Below are positions 35,760 through 46,517 of a stretch of DNA of 64,000 bases, piece after piece (position 1 is the first letter of the stretch; each line of letters opens with the position of its first letter). The notes beneath the pieces are model-generated. The model ran no database searches. It was not told the DNA's origin and saw only the letters and a list, made by a program, of their open reading frames with translations. The DNA comes from Cladocopium goreaui (lineage: Eukaryota > Sar > Dinophyceae > Suessiales > Symbiodiniaceae). The DNA lies in contig CAMXCT020006201.1 of NCBI GenBank assembly GCA_947184155.2, positions 295,715 to 359,714 on the forward strand. Direction: 5' to 3'. A program made the position numbers and the translations under genes.

Positions 35760-37660
35760 ATGTCGGGCGTGAAAACCCAGGCACCACGTCACCACACATT
35801 TCGGAGGTACCAAGGAAGTAACCGTGGTGGGACTTCAAGCAACCAACATGGTGAACATTGGAGAATTGTTTTTTATTTTTTAAAAGTTTAAACGCACAAA
35901 ATGTGCTTCGACTAATGAGTTTTTGGGTGCTTCTAACGATTTTGAGATGTTTAACTGTTTAACCGTTGAACCAACAAAAGTTGGTTTTAAGCGAAAAACG
36001 TGGGGAGATGATTGGGTATGAAGTTCATGTCCAGACCACTCTGCAGTGAAGCCGGTTCGCTCAGAGTCTACCATATGGACTTGAGTCAAAATTGAAGACC
36101 TAAAGAACCACAGATGTTGGTTCATTTTAGGATATTTCAGGATCGTCAACTTGCGAGTGCTTCTTGGCAATGCGAAGCCTATCTGGGTACTTCAACCTTG
36201 GCTGGTTAATATAGTGCTACCAGTTCGTGCCGTACCTGATGGAACATCCTAAAATTATCCAAAACATGATTTCCTTGTGCCATGGCCCATGGCTTGGGCG
36301 AATCTGCAAATTATGGGCGCATTGTTTGTTTGTTTATTTTGTAGGTGAAATCATCTCAAGTGACCTAACACAGTTGATTTTAAGCATACTTTTTGGTCGT
36401 TAGTCGTTAGCCAATTTAGCCGGAATTGCAGCGTGACTTTCCAAGGGGAGATATATGATTCTGTTCATGTAACGCAGCTGGTAAATACGACTTGTCATGA
36501 GTGACGTTGCTAGCCTTGATTGGCTGCGGTCCGCCCTTCGACTCTTGGGATGATTGCAGTGAAAGCCACCAACTGACATCCGTTGTAGCTGTCCATGCCA
36601 GCTGCTATTGCTTCGAGATGCAATTTTGCAGATGTGAAGCCTTCACAAGAAATTAGGCAGCGGTACTACTGGGCAGCGAGAGTCTTTTAAGCTCGTGGAT
36701 GTTTCATAGTGACTCAACTCACAGTTACAGGCTGGTCATAACAAACCAAAGCCTACCAAAACTCTATCCATGATGTTTTTGCAGCTGCATGATCGGGTCA
36801 CCTGGGTCTCCAATGTTTGACCCATAACTAGCCCATGAAATAACATTGTTTTAATGTCATGATTATCATGCAGCTTGGTGCTGATGTTCGCTAAACAAGA
36901 AAACTTACGTATAGTTGTGTCTGAAGATCTTGTGGTGCTACGTCTCCACAGACCTGCAACGTGCCTACGTGTATAAATACATACGTACACACATGCATGC
37001 ATCCATCCATCCAGCCATCCAGCCACCCATCCATCCATCCATCCGGCCACCCAGCCAGCCACCCACCCATCCATCCATCCAGCCATCCAGCCACCCACCC
37101 ACCCATCCATCCATCCATCCACCCATCCATCCATCCATCCATCCATCCATCCATCCATGCATGATATATATATATATATATACACACCTATTTATATATA
37201 TATATGTATATATATATATATGTATTTATCAAACACATACATGTACATAAAATGTATGTGTATATAGATATATATATATCAAAAATGTATCCTGTATGTG
37301 TACAGTGTATATAATGTATATGATGAAATCTTTGGACATGTCTTGAATAGATGTTCGAGTCATGCTTATTCATAGCATTTGGGAAAGCGTTGCATTTGAT
37401 CCTACAACGGGAACCTCAATAGTGCAGGGCAGAATCTGTCACACAGATGACCCATATGACTTTTGCGAAGGTTTCGCTCGAAATTCAGTGCATTTTCCTC
37501 CTCACCAGTGGGTGGAAAGAAACACAAATCTGTACATATCATTTGGATCTCATCTTTTTCCAGAAGGTGACTCAAAACAAACAAACTTCAGGATTTCAGC
37601 GCAGCGATTCGGTGTCTTCGTGACTCTTCATGACGTGTCCCGTCTGAAGAAAACCGCCGG
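35760..37660. other. Non-coding stretch, probable intron
   Basis: No convincing exon. A weak candidate at about 36602-36690 reads ADVKPSQEIRQRYYWAARVF. Contains the CATC array and TA/ATGTAT tracts at 36985-37330. The 127-codon frame at 37362-37745 has no domain and no splice support over most of its length. Confidence 0.35.
36985..37160. repeat. CATC/CAGC/CACC tetranucleotide array
   Basis: About 44 units of catc with cagc and cacc variants. Open in several frames as H/P- or W/G/D-rich peptides; these are not real proteins. Confidence 0.95.
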
Positions 37661-37665
37661 AAAAG

Positions 37666-37698
37666 TCGCCTGTGGAGTTGATGGATCCCCGCGGAGAC
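37666..37698 (+). CDS. Kelch-like exon candidate (VELMDPRGD)
   Basis: Between an AG (gaaaag) and a GT donor (gtggct) lies SPVELMDPRGD, resembling the VExxDP strand of a Kelch blade. It is short and another frame is open; support comes mainly from the neighbouring Kelch-like exons. Confidence 0.35.
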
Positions 37699-37741
37699 GT
37701 GGCTGCCAGAAATTGGAGGTTTCAAAGATCCAACATGGTGA

Positions 37742-37825
37742 ATAATTAGTGGTTAATAGTGGTTCATAGTGGTTAATAATGGTTAATAATGGTGAATAAT
37801 GGTGAATAATGGTGAATAATGGTGG
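37742..37825. repeat. 10-bp tandem repeat (ggtgaataat)
   Basis: Units ggttaatagt, ggttaataat and ggtgaataat, about eight in all. Confidence 0.9.
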
Positions 37826-38527
37826 TTAAACATGTTGAACAGCACCAAGCGGGTTGGGTGTGTTGTGCAGGCATGTTATAAAAAAGATATGTGTTTTCAG
37901 TTGAAGATTCACAATGCCAAATAGGAAGGGCTGGAAGAATGGAAAAGCTCGAAACCATTTGCTGACTCTGAGCAGATACTTGCCATGTGACCAGACAAGC
38001 TGCGACTCATGGTAGCGAAAAAAAGTTCAGTCTGGGACTTTGAAAAGATGTGCCTTAGGCTGGATAAGAATCCTGAAGTTCATTAGTGCTGTGCAAACTC
38101 AATAGAGAGGTGATATGTACAATTATGTGTATATAATTATTATTGATTATAAATTATAAATGTATAAAAGTAAACAGGTAAATGGTGACTTTATTTGTGT
38201 ACAGTATATGTGCCAAAACCTAAGTTGCCATCACAGGCTCTGTGATGACGAAAAATGCAGCGTATGGCATAGTTTGGTAATCCCAATCGCCGGATGGACG
38301 CAAGTACCAGGCAAGTGCCAGGCCATGTTGGTCTCATTTACAATTGTTTCAGGGGGTAAGTGGTTCACTATTGGTGGTTTGAGGATTAACCTCCACTTTT
38401 GAGAGTTACCTTTTGATGGTTATATGGCCATGATATCCCGAGAAAAGATCCCCATGATATTCCCTTTAAGAAATGTTGAGGAGATCCCTGACAACGGGTC
38501 ATCCCTGAGGATTTCTCCCCCACGCAG

Positions 38528-38620
38528 GCATTGCAGCTGATCCCTGACGATTGCCATGCCCCGATGGCGCGGCACTTGATGAGCTCCATGGTCAAAACGT
38601 GCTGCAAGAGATTCCCATAA
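38528..38620 (+). CDS. Exon candidate (LQLIPDDCHAPMARHLM)
   Basis: Strong acceptor (ctcccccacgcag); reads ALQLIPDDCHAPMARHLMSS then MVKTCCKRFP and TAA at 38618. The PMARH-x-M-S-S-M-V stretch would fit the R-H strand of a Kelch blade. It could be the last exon of the Kelch-like gene, or splice before the stop. Overlapping reverse ORF is a shadow. Confidence 0.45.
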   Translation, partial: ALQLIPDDCHAPMARHLMSSMVKTCCKRFP

Positions 38621-38670
38621 AGGGGATGGGAAATCTGATGGGAATCATCAATCCATTGAATCCATTGAAT

Positions 38671-38752
38671 CTGGAAAATCACCATTTTTAAGTTCGGTAA
38701 ATCAACTATAAAGGTGCCATTTTCAATAGCTATGTTAAATTACCAGAGGGTA
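38671..38752. mobile_element. Stowaway-like MITE, left end missing
   Basis: Right half intact (caatagctatgttaaattac then cagaggg and TA); inner part aaaatcaccatttttaa and caactataaaggtgcc match 43417-43520. Left terminus absent. Confidence 0.7.
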
Positions 38753-39510
38753 TATGATGATATATGATATATGATATATATATATATGTTAGTTATGTAA
38801 TGTTCTGTCTGGATTCCGAACATGGGATAGATGACCATGGTACATACATTGGGAGGGCTCGGGCTCCCATAGACTCAGTCTCCTGGAAGTGCTCCTTAAA
38901 AAGGGCCACATATTGGAGGATTGCAAACTGACTCTGTGTATTTAGATGTATTTAGTGTATATTAACATATGGATATTCATTGGTTACAAATTTCTTTCCA
39001 GGGCAGATATTGGTTTGATTTCTGTCCATGTTTTGTAAATTTGACCATTCCAAAATAAATTACCATTTCAAGAAAAAACTTACCACATCATACCACATCA
39101 TGTTTTCATTTTTAAGTCGTGTTGAGTCTGCCCGGGTATTTCCGCCCTTTTCCCGGGCATTTCCGCCCAGAAAAATCGACACATTTTTACGCAAAGTAGA
39201 GCAAAATCAGCCCAGAAGGTACGAAATCCAAAATTGACCACAGGAGTCAAAAAATGACCATTTCCAGCTCCTTCACAAGAAATCCGCCCTAAGGGCAGAA
39301 ATCTTGCAAACGGACAATTATTTGTGTCCTTTCGAAGATTATATATATAAGTATGCATATCATGTTCTATATAATATGTGTTTATCATGTATATATATAT
39401 ATATACACATACTGTACATATATATATATATATAACACATATATATATATGTTTACATAGCTTGTAAAAAACACTGTAAAGCTTCCATGTTGGGACAGCT
39501 GACCACCAGT

Positions 39511-39578
39511 CACAAGTTCCCCTGCTTGAAGACGTTGCATTGGCTGCGAACTGGCTTTTTGCTTGCCGCATAGCCAAG
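39511..39578 (+). CDS. Weak exon candidate upstream of TPR exons
   Basis: Reads QVPLLEDVALAANWLFACRI then AK before a GT (gtttgc). The AAN...ACR pattern resembles the A helix of a TPR (NxAxCxLK), and it lies just upstream of the certain TPR exon. The phase with 39921 is not resolved. A long minus-strand frame here is a shadow. Confidence 0.35.
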
Positions 39579-39920
39579 GTTTGCATTTGAATTTGGCCCA
39601 AGTATGTCTTCAACTCAAGGCGTGGTCTGGCGACGGGCCAAGGGCACAACTCAAAGTACTGTAGATGTACACTGTTTGTTTTCGATTTTCTGTGCACATC
39701 AAAGTGTGTATAATATATATATAATGTATGGAGCTAACATAATGAGCTATTGATGTGTCGAATCAAGTTCTTCACCAGTTCAGCATGATTAAATAATATT
39801 GTATTTTCAAGTTGTATTATTTTGAACTGCCATGTGCTGACCCACGTCTTTCACAAATGGCAAATATCAGACATTGTCGACACGTTCCACTGTTTGCCAC
39901 CCCAAGAAGACACGGCTTAG

Positions 39921-40054
39921 AGATGCTGACTCAGCACCTGGAGGCCTACGAGCCAGTGATCATGCACAGCACCCAAGCATTGAAAGTGGACCAGGAGAAT
40001 GCAAAGGCGTTCTACCGCCGCGGACTTGCGCAGGAAGCCTTAGGCAAGACGCAG
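39921..40054 (+). CDS. TPR-domain protein, exon
   Basis: Acceptor cacggcttag (another AG 14 bases upstream). Reads MLTQHL then EAYEPVIMHSTQALKVDQEN and AKAFYRRGLAQEALGKTQ. This is a canonical tetratricopeptide repeat: ALxVDxxNxKAFYRRGxAxxxLG, as in TPR co-chaperones and TPR immunophilins that bind Hsp90 or Hsp70 C-termini. The basic YRRG residues match the carboxylate-clamp pattern. A GC donor (gcgcgg) ends it in phase 0, and the next exon also starts GC. Partners are inferred only. Confidence 0.85.
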
Positions 40055-40942
40055 GCGCGGGAGCGAGGGCATGGAGATTGAATGGGATTTAGCTTTTGAC
40101 CAGCAGATACAGTGTTTTAATTGTTATATTAATGACGAATTCATGAGATTTAGTGGGATTTAACTGGCAAATATGATGCTTTTATAGGGGTTTAATTTAA
40201 TGAAATATTGAACCATTGAACAAGAAACACCATGTTTTATATATTTATTGGGGGGGTTAATGGGATTTAAGCAACTGAGGAATTTATGGGATTTGACGGG
40301 ATTTATTGGGACATATTTCATCAACATGATATTTTGGCACGTCTGAACATGGGGCATACCCCCGAAATTGTGATTTTGATAGGGAACATGACCATGATGA
40401 TTAACCAATGGATCTAGGGATACATTATTTTCAGACAAAACCATTTGGAAATTGAGCAATTATACTAGGGTATCCATTACCCAACAACAACAAAAGGAGT
40501 TCAAATTGGAATTTAAAGCTCTAATGATGGCTGGTTTATGTTCGCACAAACTTGGGTAAGCCCAAGTGAGAGTTTGTTGTTTTGCAAGAATTGGGGAACA
40601 TACACAGACATAAACTATATAACCAGCTGAGAGTTGATATGTATTAATCTGTCAGACCAGCCCATTCACTTCACCATTTTATTTTCTCAAAATTAAACCA
40701 TATTTTTTCAGTTAAGTCCACGCTTTTGGTGGTCCCAGTTTGTGTATGTGTTTAATCTTCCATCATTGATTTCTATTATATGGTTTGTTGATCTCCCATG
40801 AAATTTCCATATTGTCCTTGAATTTGGATGCAAAAACTGCAGGAATACCCTATATACATATACAGTTTCATGGTAGAAAACCTGGTTTCCAGTCTCGATT
40901 TTTCCAAAACCTAGCCATTTCCATGGTGAAACCCATGTTGAG

Positions 40943-40974
40943 GCTGCAGCCAACGATCTGCAAAGGGCTGTGAG
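40943..40974 (+). CDS. TPR-domain protein, 32-nt exon
   Basis: Acceptor catgttgag; AAANDLQRAV plus two bases, then a GA donor (gagcga). It fills exactly the gap between GKTQ and IEPRN to make a continuous TPR helix pair (ALGKTQAAANDLQRAVRIEP). The next exon starts with the same GA. Too short for ORF finding but phase-exact on both sides. Confidence 0.85.
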
Positions 40975-41436
40975 GAGCGATGTATGTTGCAGATGTGTCA
41001 CGAGATGACATTGCTACGGTGGATCACGAAGAAACATCATCAAACAATGTCAACCATGATCAATCATATTGGTTTACCAACAATGGCAGCCGGAATGCAT
41101 CTCAGCACCAATCCAATAGTGGATACGGTTTTCTTTAAAACTACGACATTCTGAATTGAACATTGACATTGCTTCGGATAGAATGTGCTAATGTAAAGTC
41201 CCTTGTTCCTGGTGAAAAATAGGCAACTTCCCTTTTGTGCAACTTCAACTTCCGGATGCAGTCGGATGAGCATCTCATGGATCATTAGATTAAATGCATA
41301 CATGTATATAGATATATACACAATTATACACATACATATGTATGTATAGTATATATATATATACTGTAGCAGCTGTCTGTCTTTTCCACACCACAATGAT
41401 TTCACCCCCTACATCCGCCATGGTTTTTTCCGCCAG

Positions 41437-41469
41437 GATCGAGCCTCGCAACGCTGAGGTCCGAAAAAA
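41437..41469 (+). CDS. TPR-domain protein, 33-nt exon
   Basis: Acceptor tccgccag; one base completes Arg, then IEPRNAEVRK and two bases, ending at a GT donor (gtgccc). IEPRNAEVRK is the usual turn and start of the following helix in TPR co-chaperones (LxPxNxxVxxxL). Confidence 0.85.
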
Positions 41470-41764
41470 GTGCCCCAGGGATGCGACGTCGCCGTGGTGT
41501 TTTTATTCAAACGGTTAACAGGTATTGAGAATACCAATGGGGAGATAGATAATAATACGTGATAAATACCATGATCATTTACATTAATTACATTAATTTA
41601 CCGTAAATACATGTTTTGTTGATGGGAAATGGGGAGAGAGTAAACTTTCAACATGTACGAACAGATAACACACATTGTTTCCCACAGATCAACTGATAAA
41701 CCATGATCAAATTATCCCGGCAAGAGACCCCAAACAGTGTAGGGGAATGGGAGGATAATGTAGG

Positions 41765-41938
41765 ATAATCTTGAGGATGATGTCGAGGATGAGGATGAGG
41801 ATAAGAATGAGGATGAGGATGATGATGAGGATAAGGATGATGATGATGATGGTGGTGGTGGTGATGATGATCTTTGTGATGATGATCTTTGTGATGATGA
41901 CCTTTGTGATGATGATCTGTGTGATGATGATCTTTGTG

Positions 41939-41970
<32 letters not shown>

Positions 41971-41986
41971 GATGATGATGATGACA

Positions 41987-42019
<33 letters not shown>

Positions 42020-42134
42020 CTGATGCTGATGATGATGATGATCTTGATGATGGTGATGATGATGATGATGATGAAAACGATGATGATGGTCTTGATGATG
42101 ATGATGATGATGGAGATGATGATGATGCTGATGA

Positions 42135-42181
<47 letters not shown>

Positions 42182-42678
42182 GTCTTGATGATGATGATGA
42201 CGATGATGATGGTGATGATGATGATGGTGATGATGCTGCTGATGCTGATGCTGATGGTGATGCTGATGGTGATGGTGGTGATGATGATGATGATGAGGAT
42301 GGTGATGGTGATGATGATGATGATGATGATGATGATGAGCAGGAGGATGAGGAGGAGGAGGAGGATGAACATGTTGCGGACGATGATGTTGAGAATGATA
42401 ATGTTGCGGAAGATGCGGTGGAGGAGGATGTTGTTGCGGAAGATGGGGTGGAGGATGATGACGTTGAGGAGGATGAGGATGAGGATGATAATGTGGAAGA
42501 TGAAGTTGAGGATGATAAGGTGGAGGTTGATGATGTTGAGAAGGAGGAAGATAATGCTGTTGAGGATGATGATGTCAAGGGGGAGGAAGGTGATGATGTT
42601 GAGAATGATGATGTTGAGAATGATGATGTCGAGGATGATGCGGTGTAGGGTGATGATGTTGAGCATGATGAGGTGTAG
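41765..42678. repeat. GAT trinucleotide array, about 0.9 kb
   Basis: Mostly gat with gag, gtt, gct and ctt interruptions; degrades to gag-rich codons after 42350. It is open on both strands in several frames (Met-rich, Asp/Glu-rich, Ser-rich, Ile-rich). The D/E-rich frame at 42418-42648 ends in a stop and looks like an acidic tail, but there is no exon context. It lies in a TPR-gene intron. Confidence 0.95.
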
Positions 42679-43215
42679 GAAAAGTGCCCGAGCCCAGAAG
42701 CTGGGCACACACTTTGTGCGAGCCTGCGCAGCCGAAATGCACTCAACATTTCACAAGAGCCACTTTTTATGGAAATTGACAGGAAAATGCCGCGGCCCAG
42801 AACCTAGGACCACGCTTTGTGCGGGCCTGCGCAGTCGAAATGCACTCAACGTTTCACAAGAGCCACTGTATATGGAAATTGACAGGAAAAATGCCGCGAC
42901 CCAGAACCTAGGACCACACTTTGTGCGGGCCTGCGCAGTCGAAATGCACTTCAACATTTCACAAGAGCAACTTTATATCCAAATTTACAGGAAAAATGCC
43001 GCGGCCCAGAACCCAGGACCACACTTCGTGCGAGGCTTCGCAGTCGAAATGCACTAGCCATTTTGCACGGAAATTTACAGGAAAAGTGCCGCGCCAGGAC
43101 CACGGACCACACTTTGTGCGAGCCTGCGCAATTGAAATGCACTTGAACATGTCACAAGAGCCACTTTTTACGGAAACTTACAGGAAAACTGCTCGGGCCC
43201 CAAGCACCGGCCTTT
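42679..43215. repeat. 104-bp tandem repeat, about five copies
   Basis: Unit starts near cccagaacctaggaccacac, contains actttgtgcgagcctgcgca, gtcgaaatgcact and ttacaggaaaa. Starts at 42693, 42796, 42900 and 43005, with a shorter copy from about 43094. It immediately follows the GAT array in the same TPR intron. Confidence 0.9.
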
Positions 43216-43337
43216 ACATCTATTGTAAGAACCCTTCAGTGTGGACACATTGTTTGGGGAAAAACAAATATTAACATTTAAATAGATGACAACCACCACC
43301 CAGCCTTAGCTCATGGTCCAAAACCACCTCTTCCAAG

Positions 43338-43355
43338 TCTCCGAGCAAGCGCCAG
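43338..43355 (+). CDS. TPR-domain protein, putative 18-nt microexon
   Basis: Between cttccaag and a GT donor (gtacga) lie 18 nt. One base completes Asn after VRK, then LRASA plus two bases that complete Arg with the next exon, giving EVRKNLRASARLKKILAEIE. Phase fits both neighbours, but 18 nt is short enough to be chance. Confidence 0.55.
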
Positions 43356-43416
43356 GTACGAAGAGCGCCTCATCGGTTTCAGGGGGTTCCAGGGGGTTCA
43401 TGACCGCAAACTGGTT

Positions 43417-43520
43417 TATTCTCTGGTAAATTAACATAGCTATGGAAAATCACCATTTTAATAGGTAAATCAACTATAAATGTGCAATTTTCCATAGCTA
43501 TGTTAAATTACCAGAGGGTA
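43417..43520. mobile_element. Stowaway-like MITE, most complete copy
   Basis: TA-flanked. Arms ctctggtaaattaacatagc and gctatgttaaattaccagag are inverted, followed inward by tatggaaaatcaccatttt and its partial complement. It lies in the last intron of the TPR gene. Confidence 0.85.
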
Positions 43521-44041
43521 TTAGTTAGGGCGTCACATGGCGCAAGTCTACTCGTATAGTACTTTTGCATATGCGACGTCATTCCTCAATGCCTGGTTAC
43601 ATTCTTCTGCAACGTCATCCGATGCAAAACATGGTTTGATTGAAAATCCCTTGGCTCTAGTTCGATGAGTGTTCCATCCATCTATAGATGCCCATGTATA
43701 GCAGATTTCCCACCTTGCAATTTTTTATGACGGCAGACCCCGCAGCACCCACCAATTTCCACTGTCTCATAGGTTGTTGACGGTCATAATGGGAACAAAT
43801 TGCAAAAAAATGATTCCGAAATTTGACAAGAACAGCGCGCTCAGTAGCTGAAAAATATGAACCGATGAAATGTGTTTGTTCATGTGTGTTTGTTTTTTTT
43901 CTGCACTAGGATTCTTACATATTAATATTATATATATATATATATGTATAAGCATGTACTCAAATCATTTCATATCGTTTCAAATCTCAAATCAGCTGTT
44001 TCCATTCTGCCATTTCTTACTTCTCTGTATCGCCCGTCGAG

Positions 44042-44090
44042 GTTGAAGAAGATCCTGGCGGAGATCGAGCGAAAGAAAGACGAGGAGTGA
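44042..44090 (+). CDS. TPR-domain protein, terminal exon
   Basis: Acceptor gcccgtcgag; one base completes Arg, then LKKILAEIERKKDEE and TGA at 44088-44090. A lysine/glutamate-rich helix after the last TPR is typical of TPR co-chaperones and immunophilins. The intron upstream begins GT and the exon begins GT. Confidence 0.85.
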
Positions 44091-45114
44091 CTGAGCCAAT
44101 CTTTTCGAAAGGGCCCTATGGATGGGGTTGGATGAGTGAAGGGGTTGATTATGTTTGGTAAATGATAATGGTTAACAGTGGCTGATAATGTGATAATTCA
44201 TGGGATATGCCATCTGGAAATCAAACATGCCAAGTGGAAATCCACTGAAATCCACTAAAGTGGTGGCTCTAATAGGAAAATTAACTATAAATGGGTGCCA
44301 CGTTTGATTACCCCAAGGTACATGGTTGGCAAATGGAAATTGCTTGGTGCTTGACCGTGTTGTGTGGGGATAGTACGTTAGATCGGAGTCAACTTCGGTG
44401 ACTGGTTCATCATCCCAAGAATCAAACTGTTGCGGTATGTGAGTGTATAATCACCCAAGTTTGCAGCTAGATCACAAACCCATTTGAAACCAGTTGTGCC
44501 ATGGTTGGTCAAAAAACGGGATGGTAATCCCTTCAAGTTTTCATAGTGCTTAATTAATACCCATTGTAAGGAATCCCATTCATGATGGTGAGATGACCGT
44601 GCCCCATATTCATAGACATTCAGGCCCCTCCAAGCCCTCCCCCTAAATAAATAAATATAAATAAGGAACATTGTAATACTCGAGAGATGAGCAGGGCCCT
44701 AATAAGGCCATAATAAGCACCAAATAAACATCCAAAAGTATCCCACCAAAAAATGAAATCAAAATAAGCAAACTGTGCCTTAGTTTTCCAAAGATAAGGA
44801 TCAGTTCATAAACCTTCTTGTCGGGAAACGTCAAAAAACAACTTGAGCGATCTGAATTGCACTTCTCATAGGTCCTTAAACCCTTCCCCCTATTACTATA
44901 AAGCCCCCCCCAAATAATACTTCTGAAAAAATTGAAGTTGGCCAATTAGATTTTTGATTGATTGCCTTTAGAAAACAAAACAATGGAATTAAAAAGTAAG
45001 CTACCATTTCTGGGTTTCACCCCCTGATAATAAAAACTAGTCAACCCCAGGGTGTTTTTTAATTAGCGTCCGTCTTTTAAGGTCGAAAACACGTATTCTA
45101 TTTTAAGGTTTTAC
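44091..45114. other. Intergenic stretch after the TPR gene
   Basis: Contains one MITE (44208-44320); otherwise unrecognised, with AT-rich sequence from 44640. No exon supported. Confidence 0.4.
44208..44320. mobile_element. Diverged MITE of the CCCTCCGG type
   Basis: Arms atctggaaatcaaacatg and cacgtttgattaccccaagg are imperfect inverted repeats; the core aaaattaactataaatgggt matches other copies. About 120 bp after the TPR stop. Confidence 0.5.
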
Positions 45115-45450
45115 GTTTAATATTAGGGGAAAACTTTGAATTCATTTTTTTGCAATATCTAAATTAGACTTTAGAAGGAAATCTCATCGATTTTGAAATA
45201 GAGTGTTTCCTTTAATTAGTGAGTGTTTTTAATTTGGTATTAGGGGAAAAGTCCGAAATCCAATTTTTGCCAATATTTTAATCAGATTTCAAAAGGAATT
45301 CTTATCAAGTTTGAAATGGAAAAATATAGTTTTTAATATTAGGATTTTTAATTTAGTATTAGGGGAAAGCTTCGAATCCAATTTTTGGCAATATGTTTTT
45401 TAGATTTTAAAATGACATCTATATAATTGATTTTGAAATAGAAACAAATA
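45115..45450. repeat. About 115-bp AT-rich tandem repeat, three units
   Basis: Three diverged units with tattaggggaaaa, aatccaatttttggcaatat and gattttgaaatag. A fourth unit is split: its left part ends at 45450 and its right part resumes after copy D at about 46520 (attagggtatttaatttagt). Confidence 0.75.
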
Positions 45451-46517
45451 GTTTTTCCCCACCTGCCAGGTGAGGATTGTTAGATTTTATCACAGTCGTT
45501 CTCCTCCTCCGGCTCCTCCTCCTCCTCCACCTCCTTCTGCTCTTCCTCCACCCTCTCCTCCAGCTTCTCCTCCCACCTTTGCATCCACTCCCATGTTCAC
45601 TTCCGCCTTGCCAACACTTCGCCAAGCTCTTCGCCAACTTCTGCACGCAGTGGGCACTGCTGGACCTCAACTGCAAGGGTCTGAGCGCACTGGGCACCGC
45701 TGGACCTCAACCTGGGACCTTCCGAGCTCAGTGAGCACCGCTGGACCTCAACCTGGGACCGTCCGAGCTCAGTGAGCACCGCTGGACCTCAACCTGGGAC
45801 CCTCCGAGCTCAGTGAGCACCGCTGGACCTCAACCTGGGACCCTCCGAGCTCAGTGAGCACCGCTGGACCTCAATGGCCAGATAGAATGCCAGAAGATAT
45901 GCCAGATAAAGTGCCAGAATGTTTGCCAGATAGAATGCCAGAAGATATGCCAGAAGGTATGCCAGATAGAATGTCAGATAGAATGCCAGAAGGTATGCCA
46001 GATAAAGTGCCAGAATGTTTGCCAGAACATATGCCAGAAGATTTGCCAGATAGAATGCCAGATAAAATGTCAGAAGATATGCCAGAAGATATGCCAGATA
46101 GAGTGCCAGAAGATATGCCAGAAACTATGCCAGGAAGAATGCCAGAAGATATGCCAGATAGAATGCCAGAAGATATGCCAGATAAAATGCCAGAAGATAT
46201 GCCAGATAGAATGCCAGAAGGTATGCCAGATAAAGTGCCAGAATGTTTGCCAGAACATATGCCAGAAGATTTGCCAGATAGAATGCCAGATAGAATGTCA
46301 GAAGATATGCCCGAAGATGTGCCAGATAGAGTGCCAGAAGATATGCCAGAACATATTGCAGAAGATATGCCAGGTAGAATGCCAGAAGATATGCCAGATA
46401 GAATGCCAGAAGATATGCCAGATAAAATGCCAGAAGATTTGTCAGATAGAATGCCAGAAGATTTGCCAGTAAGAAAATGTATAAATGCCATGGTGGGGAC
46501 AACTCGAAGCAAAAGTA
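45451..46517. mobile_element. Modular repeat element, copy D, inserted in a tandem repeat
   Basis: Left end gtttttccccacctgccagg, then tgaggattgttagattttat, CTC-rich tract, 41-bp units (ctggacctcaacctgggacc..., 45655-45880), the 12-bp array (45880-46470) and right end gccagtaagaaaatgtataa ... ccatggtggggacaactcga. It interrupts a unit of the 115-bp repeat; the neighbouring unit reads atagtttttaatattagg across the same point. A 224-codon frame inside is a repeat translation. Confidence 0.7.

Noticed and set aside
37362-37745. 127-codon forward ORF with varied composition
   Set aside because: Looks protein-like in places but has no recognised domain and ends in repeat; only the short VELMDPRGD part, in another frame, fits the neighbourhood.
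39098-39697. 199-codon minus-strand ORF
   Set aside because: Runs through TA tracts (IYIY repeats) and lies opposite + strand exon candidates; no domain.
41707-43057. 333-428 codon ORFs on both strands
   Set aside because: GAT trinucleotide array translated as Met-, Ile- or Ser-rich runs, extended into the 104-bp repeat.
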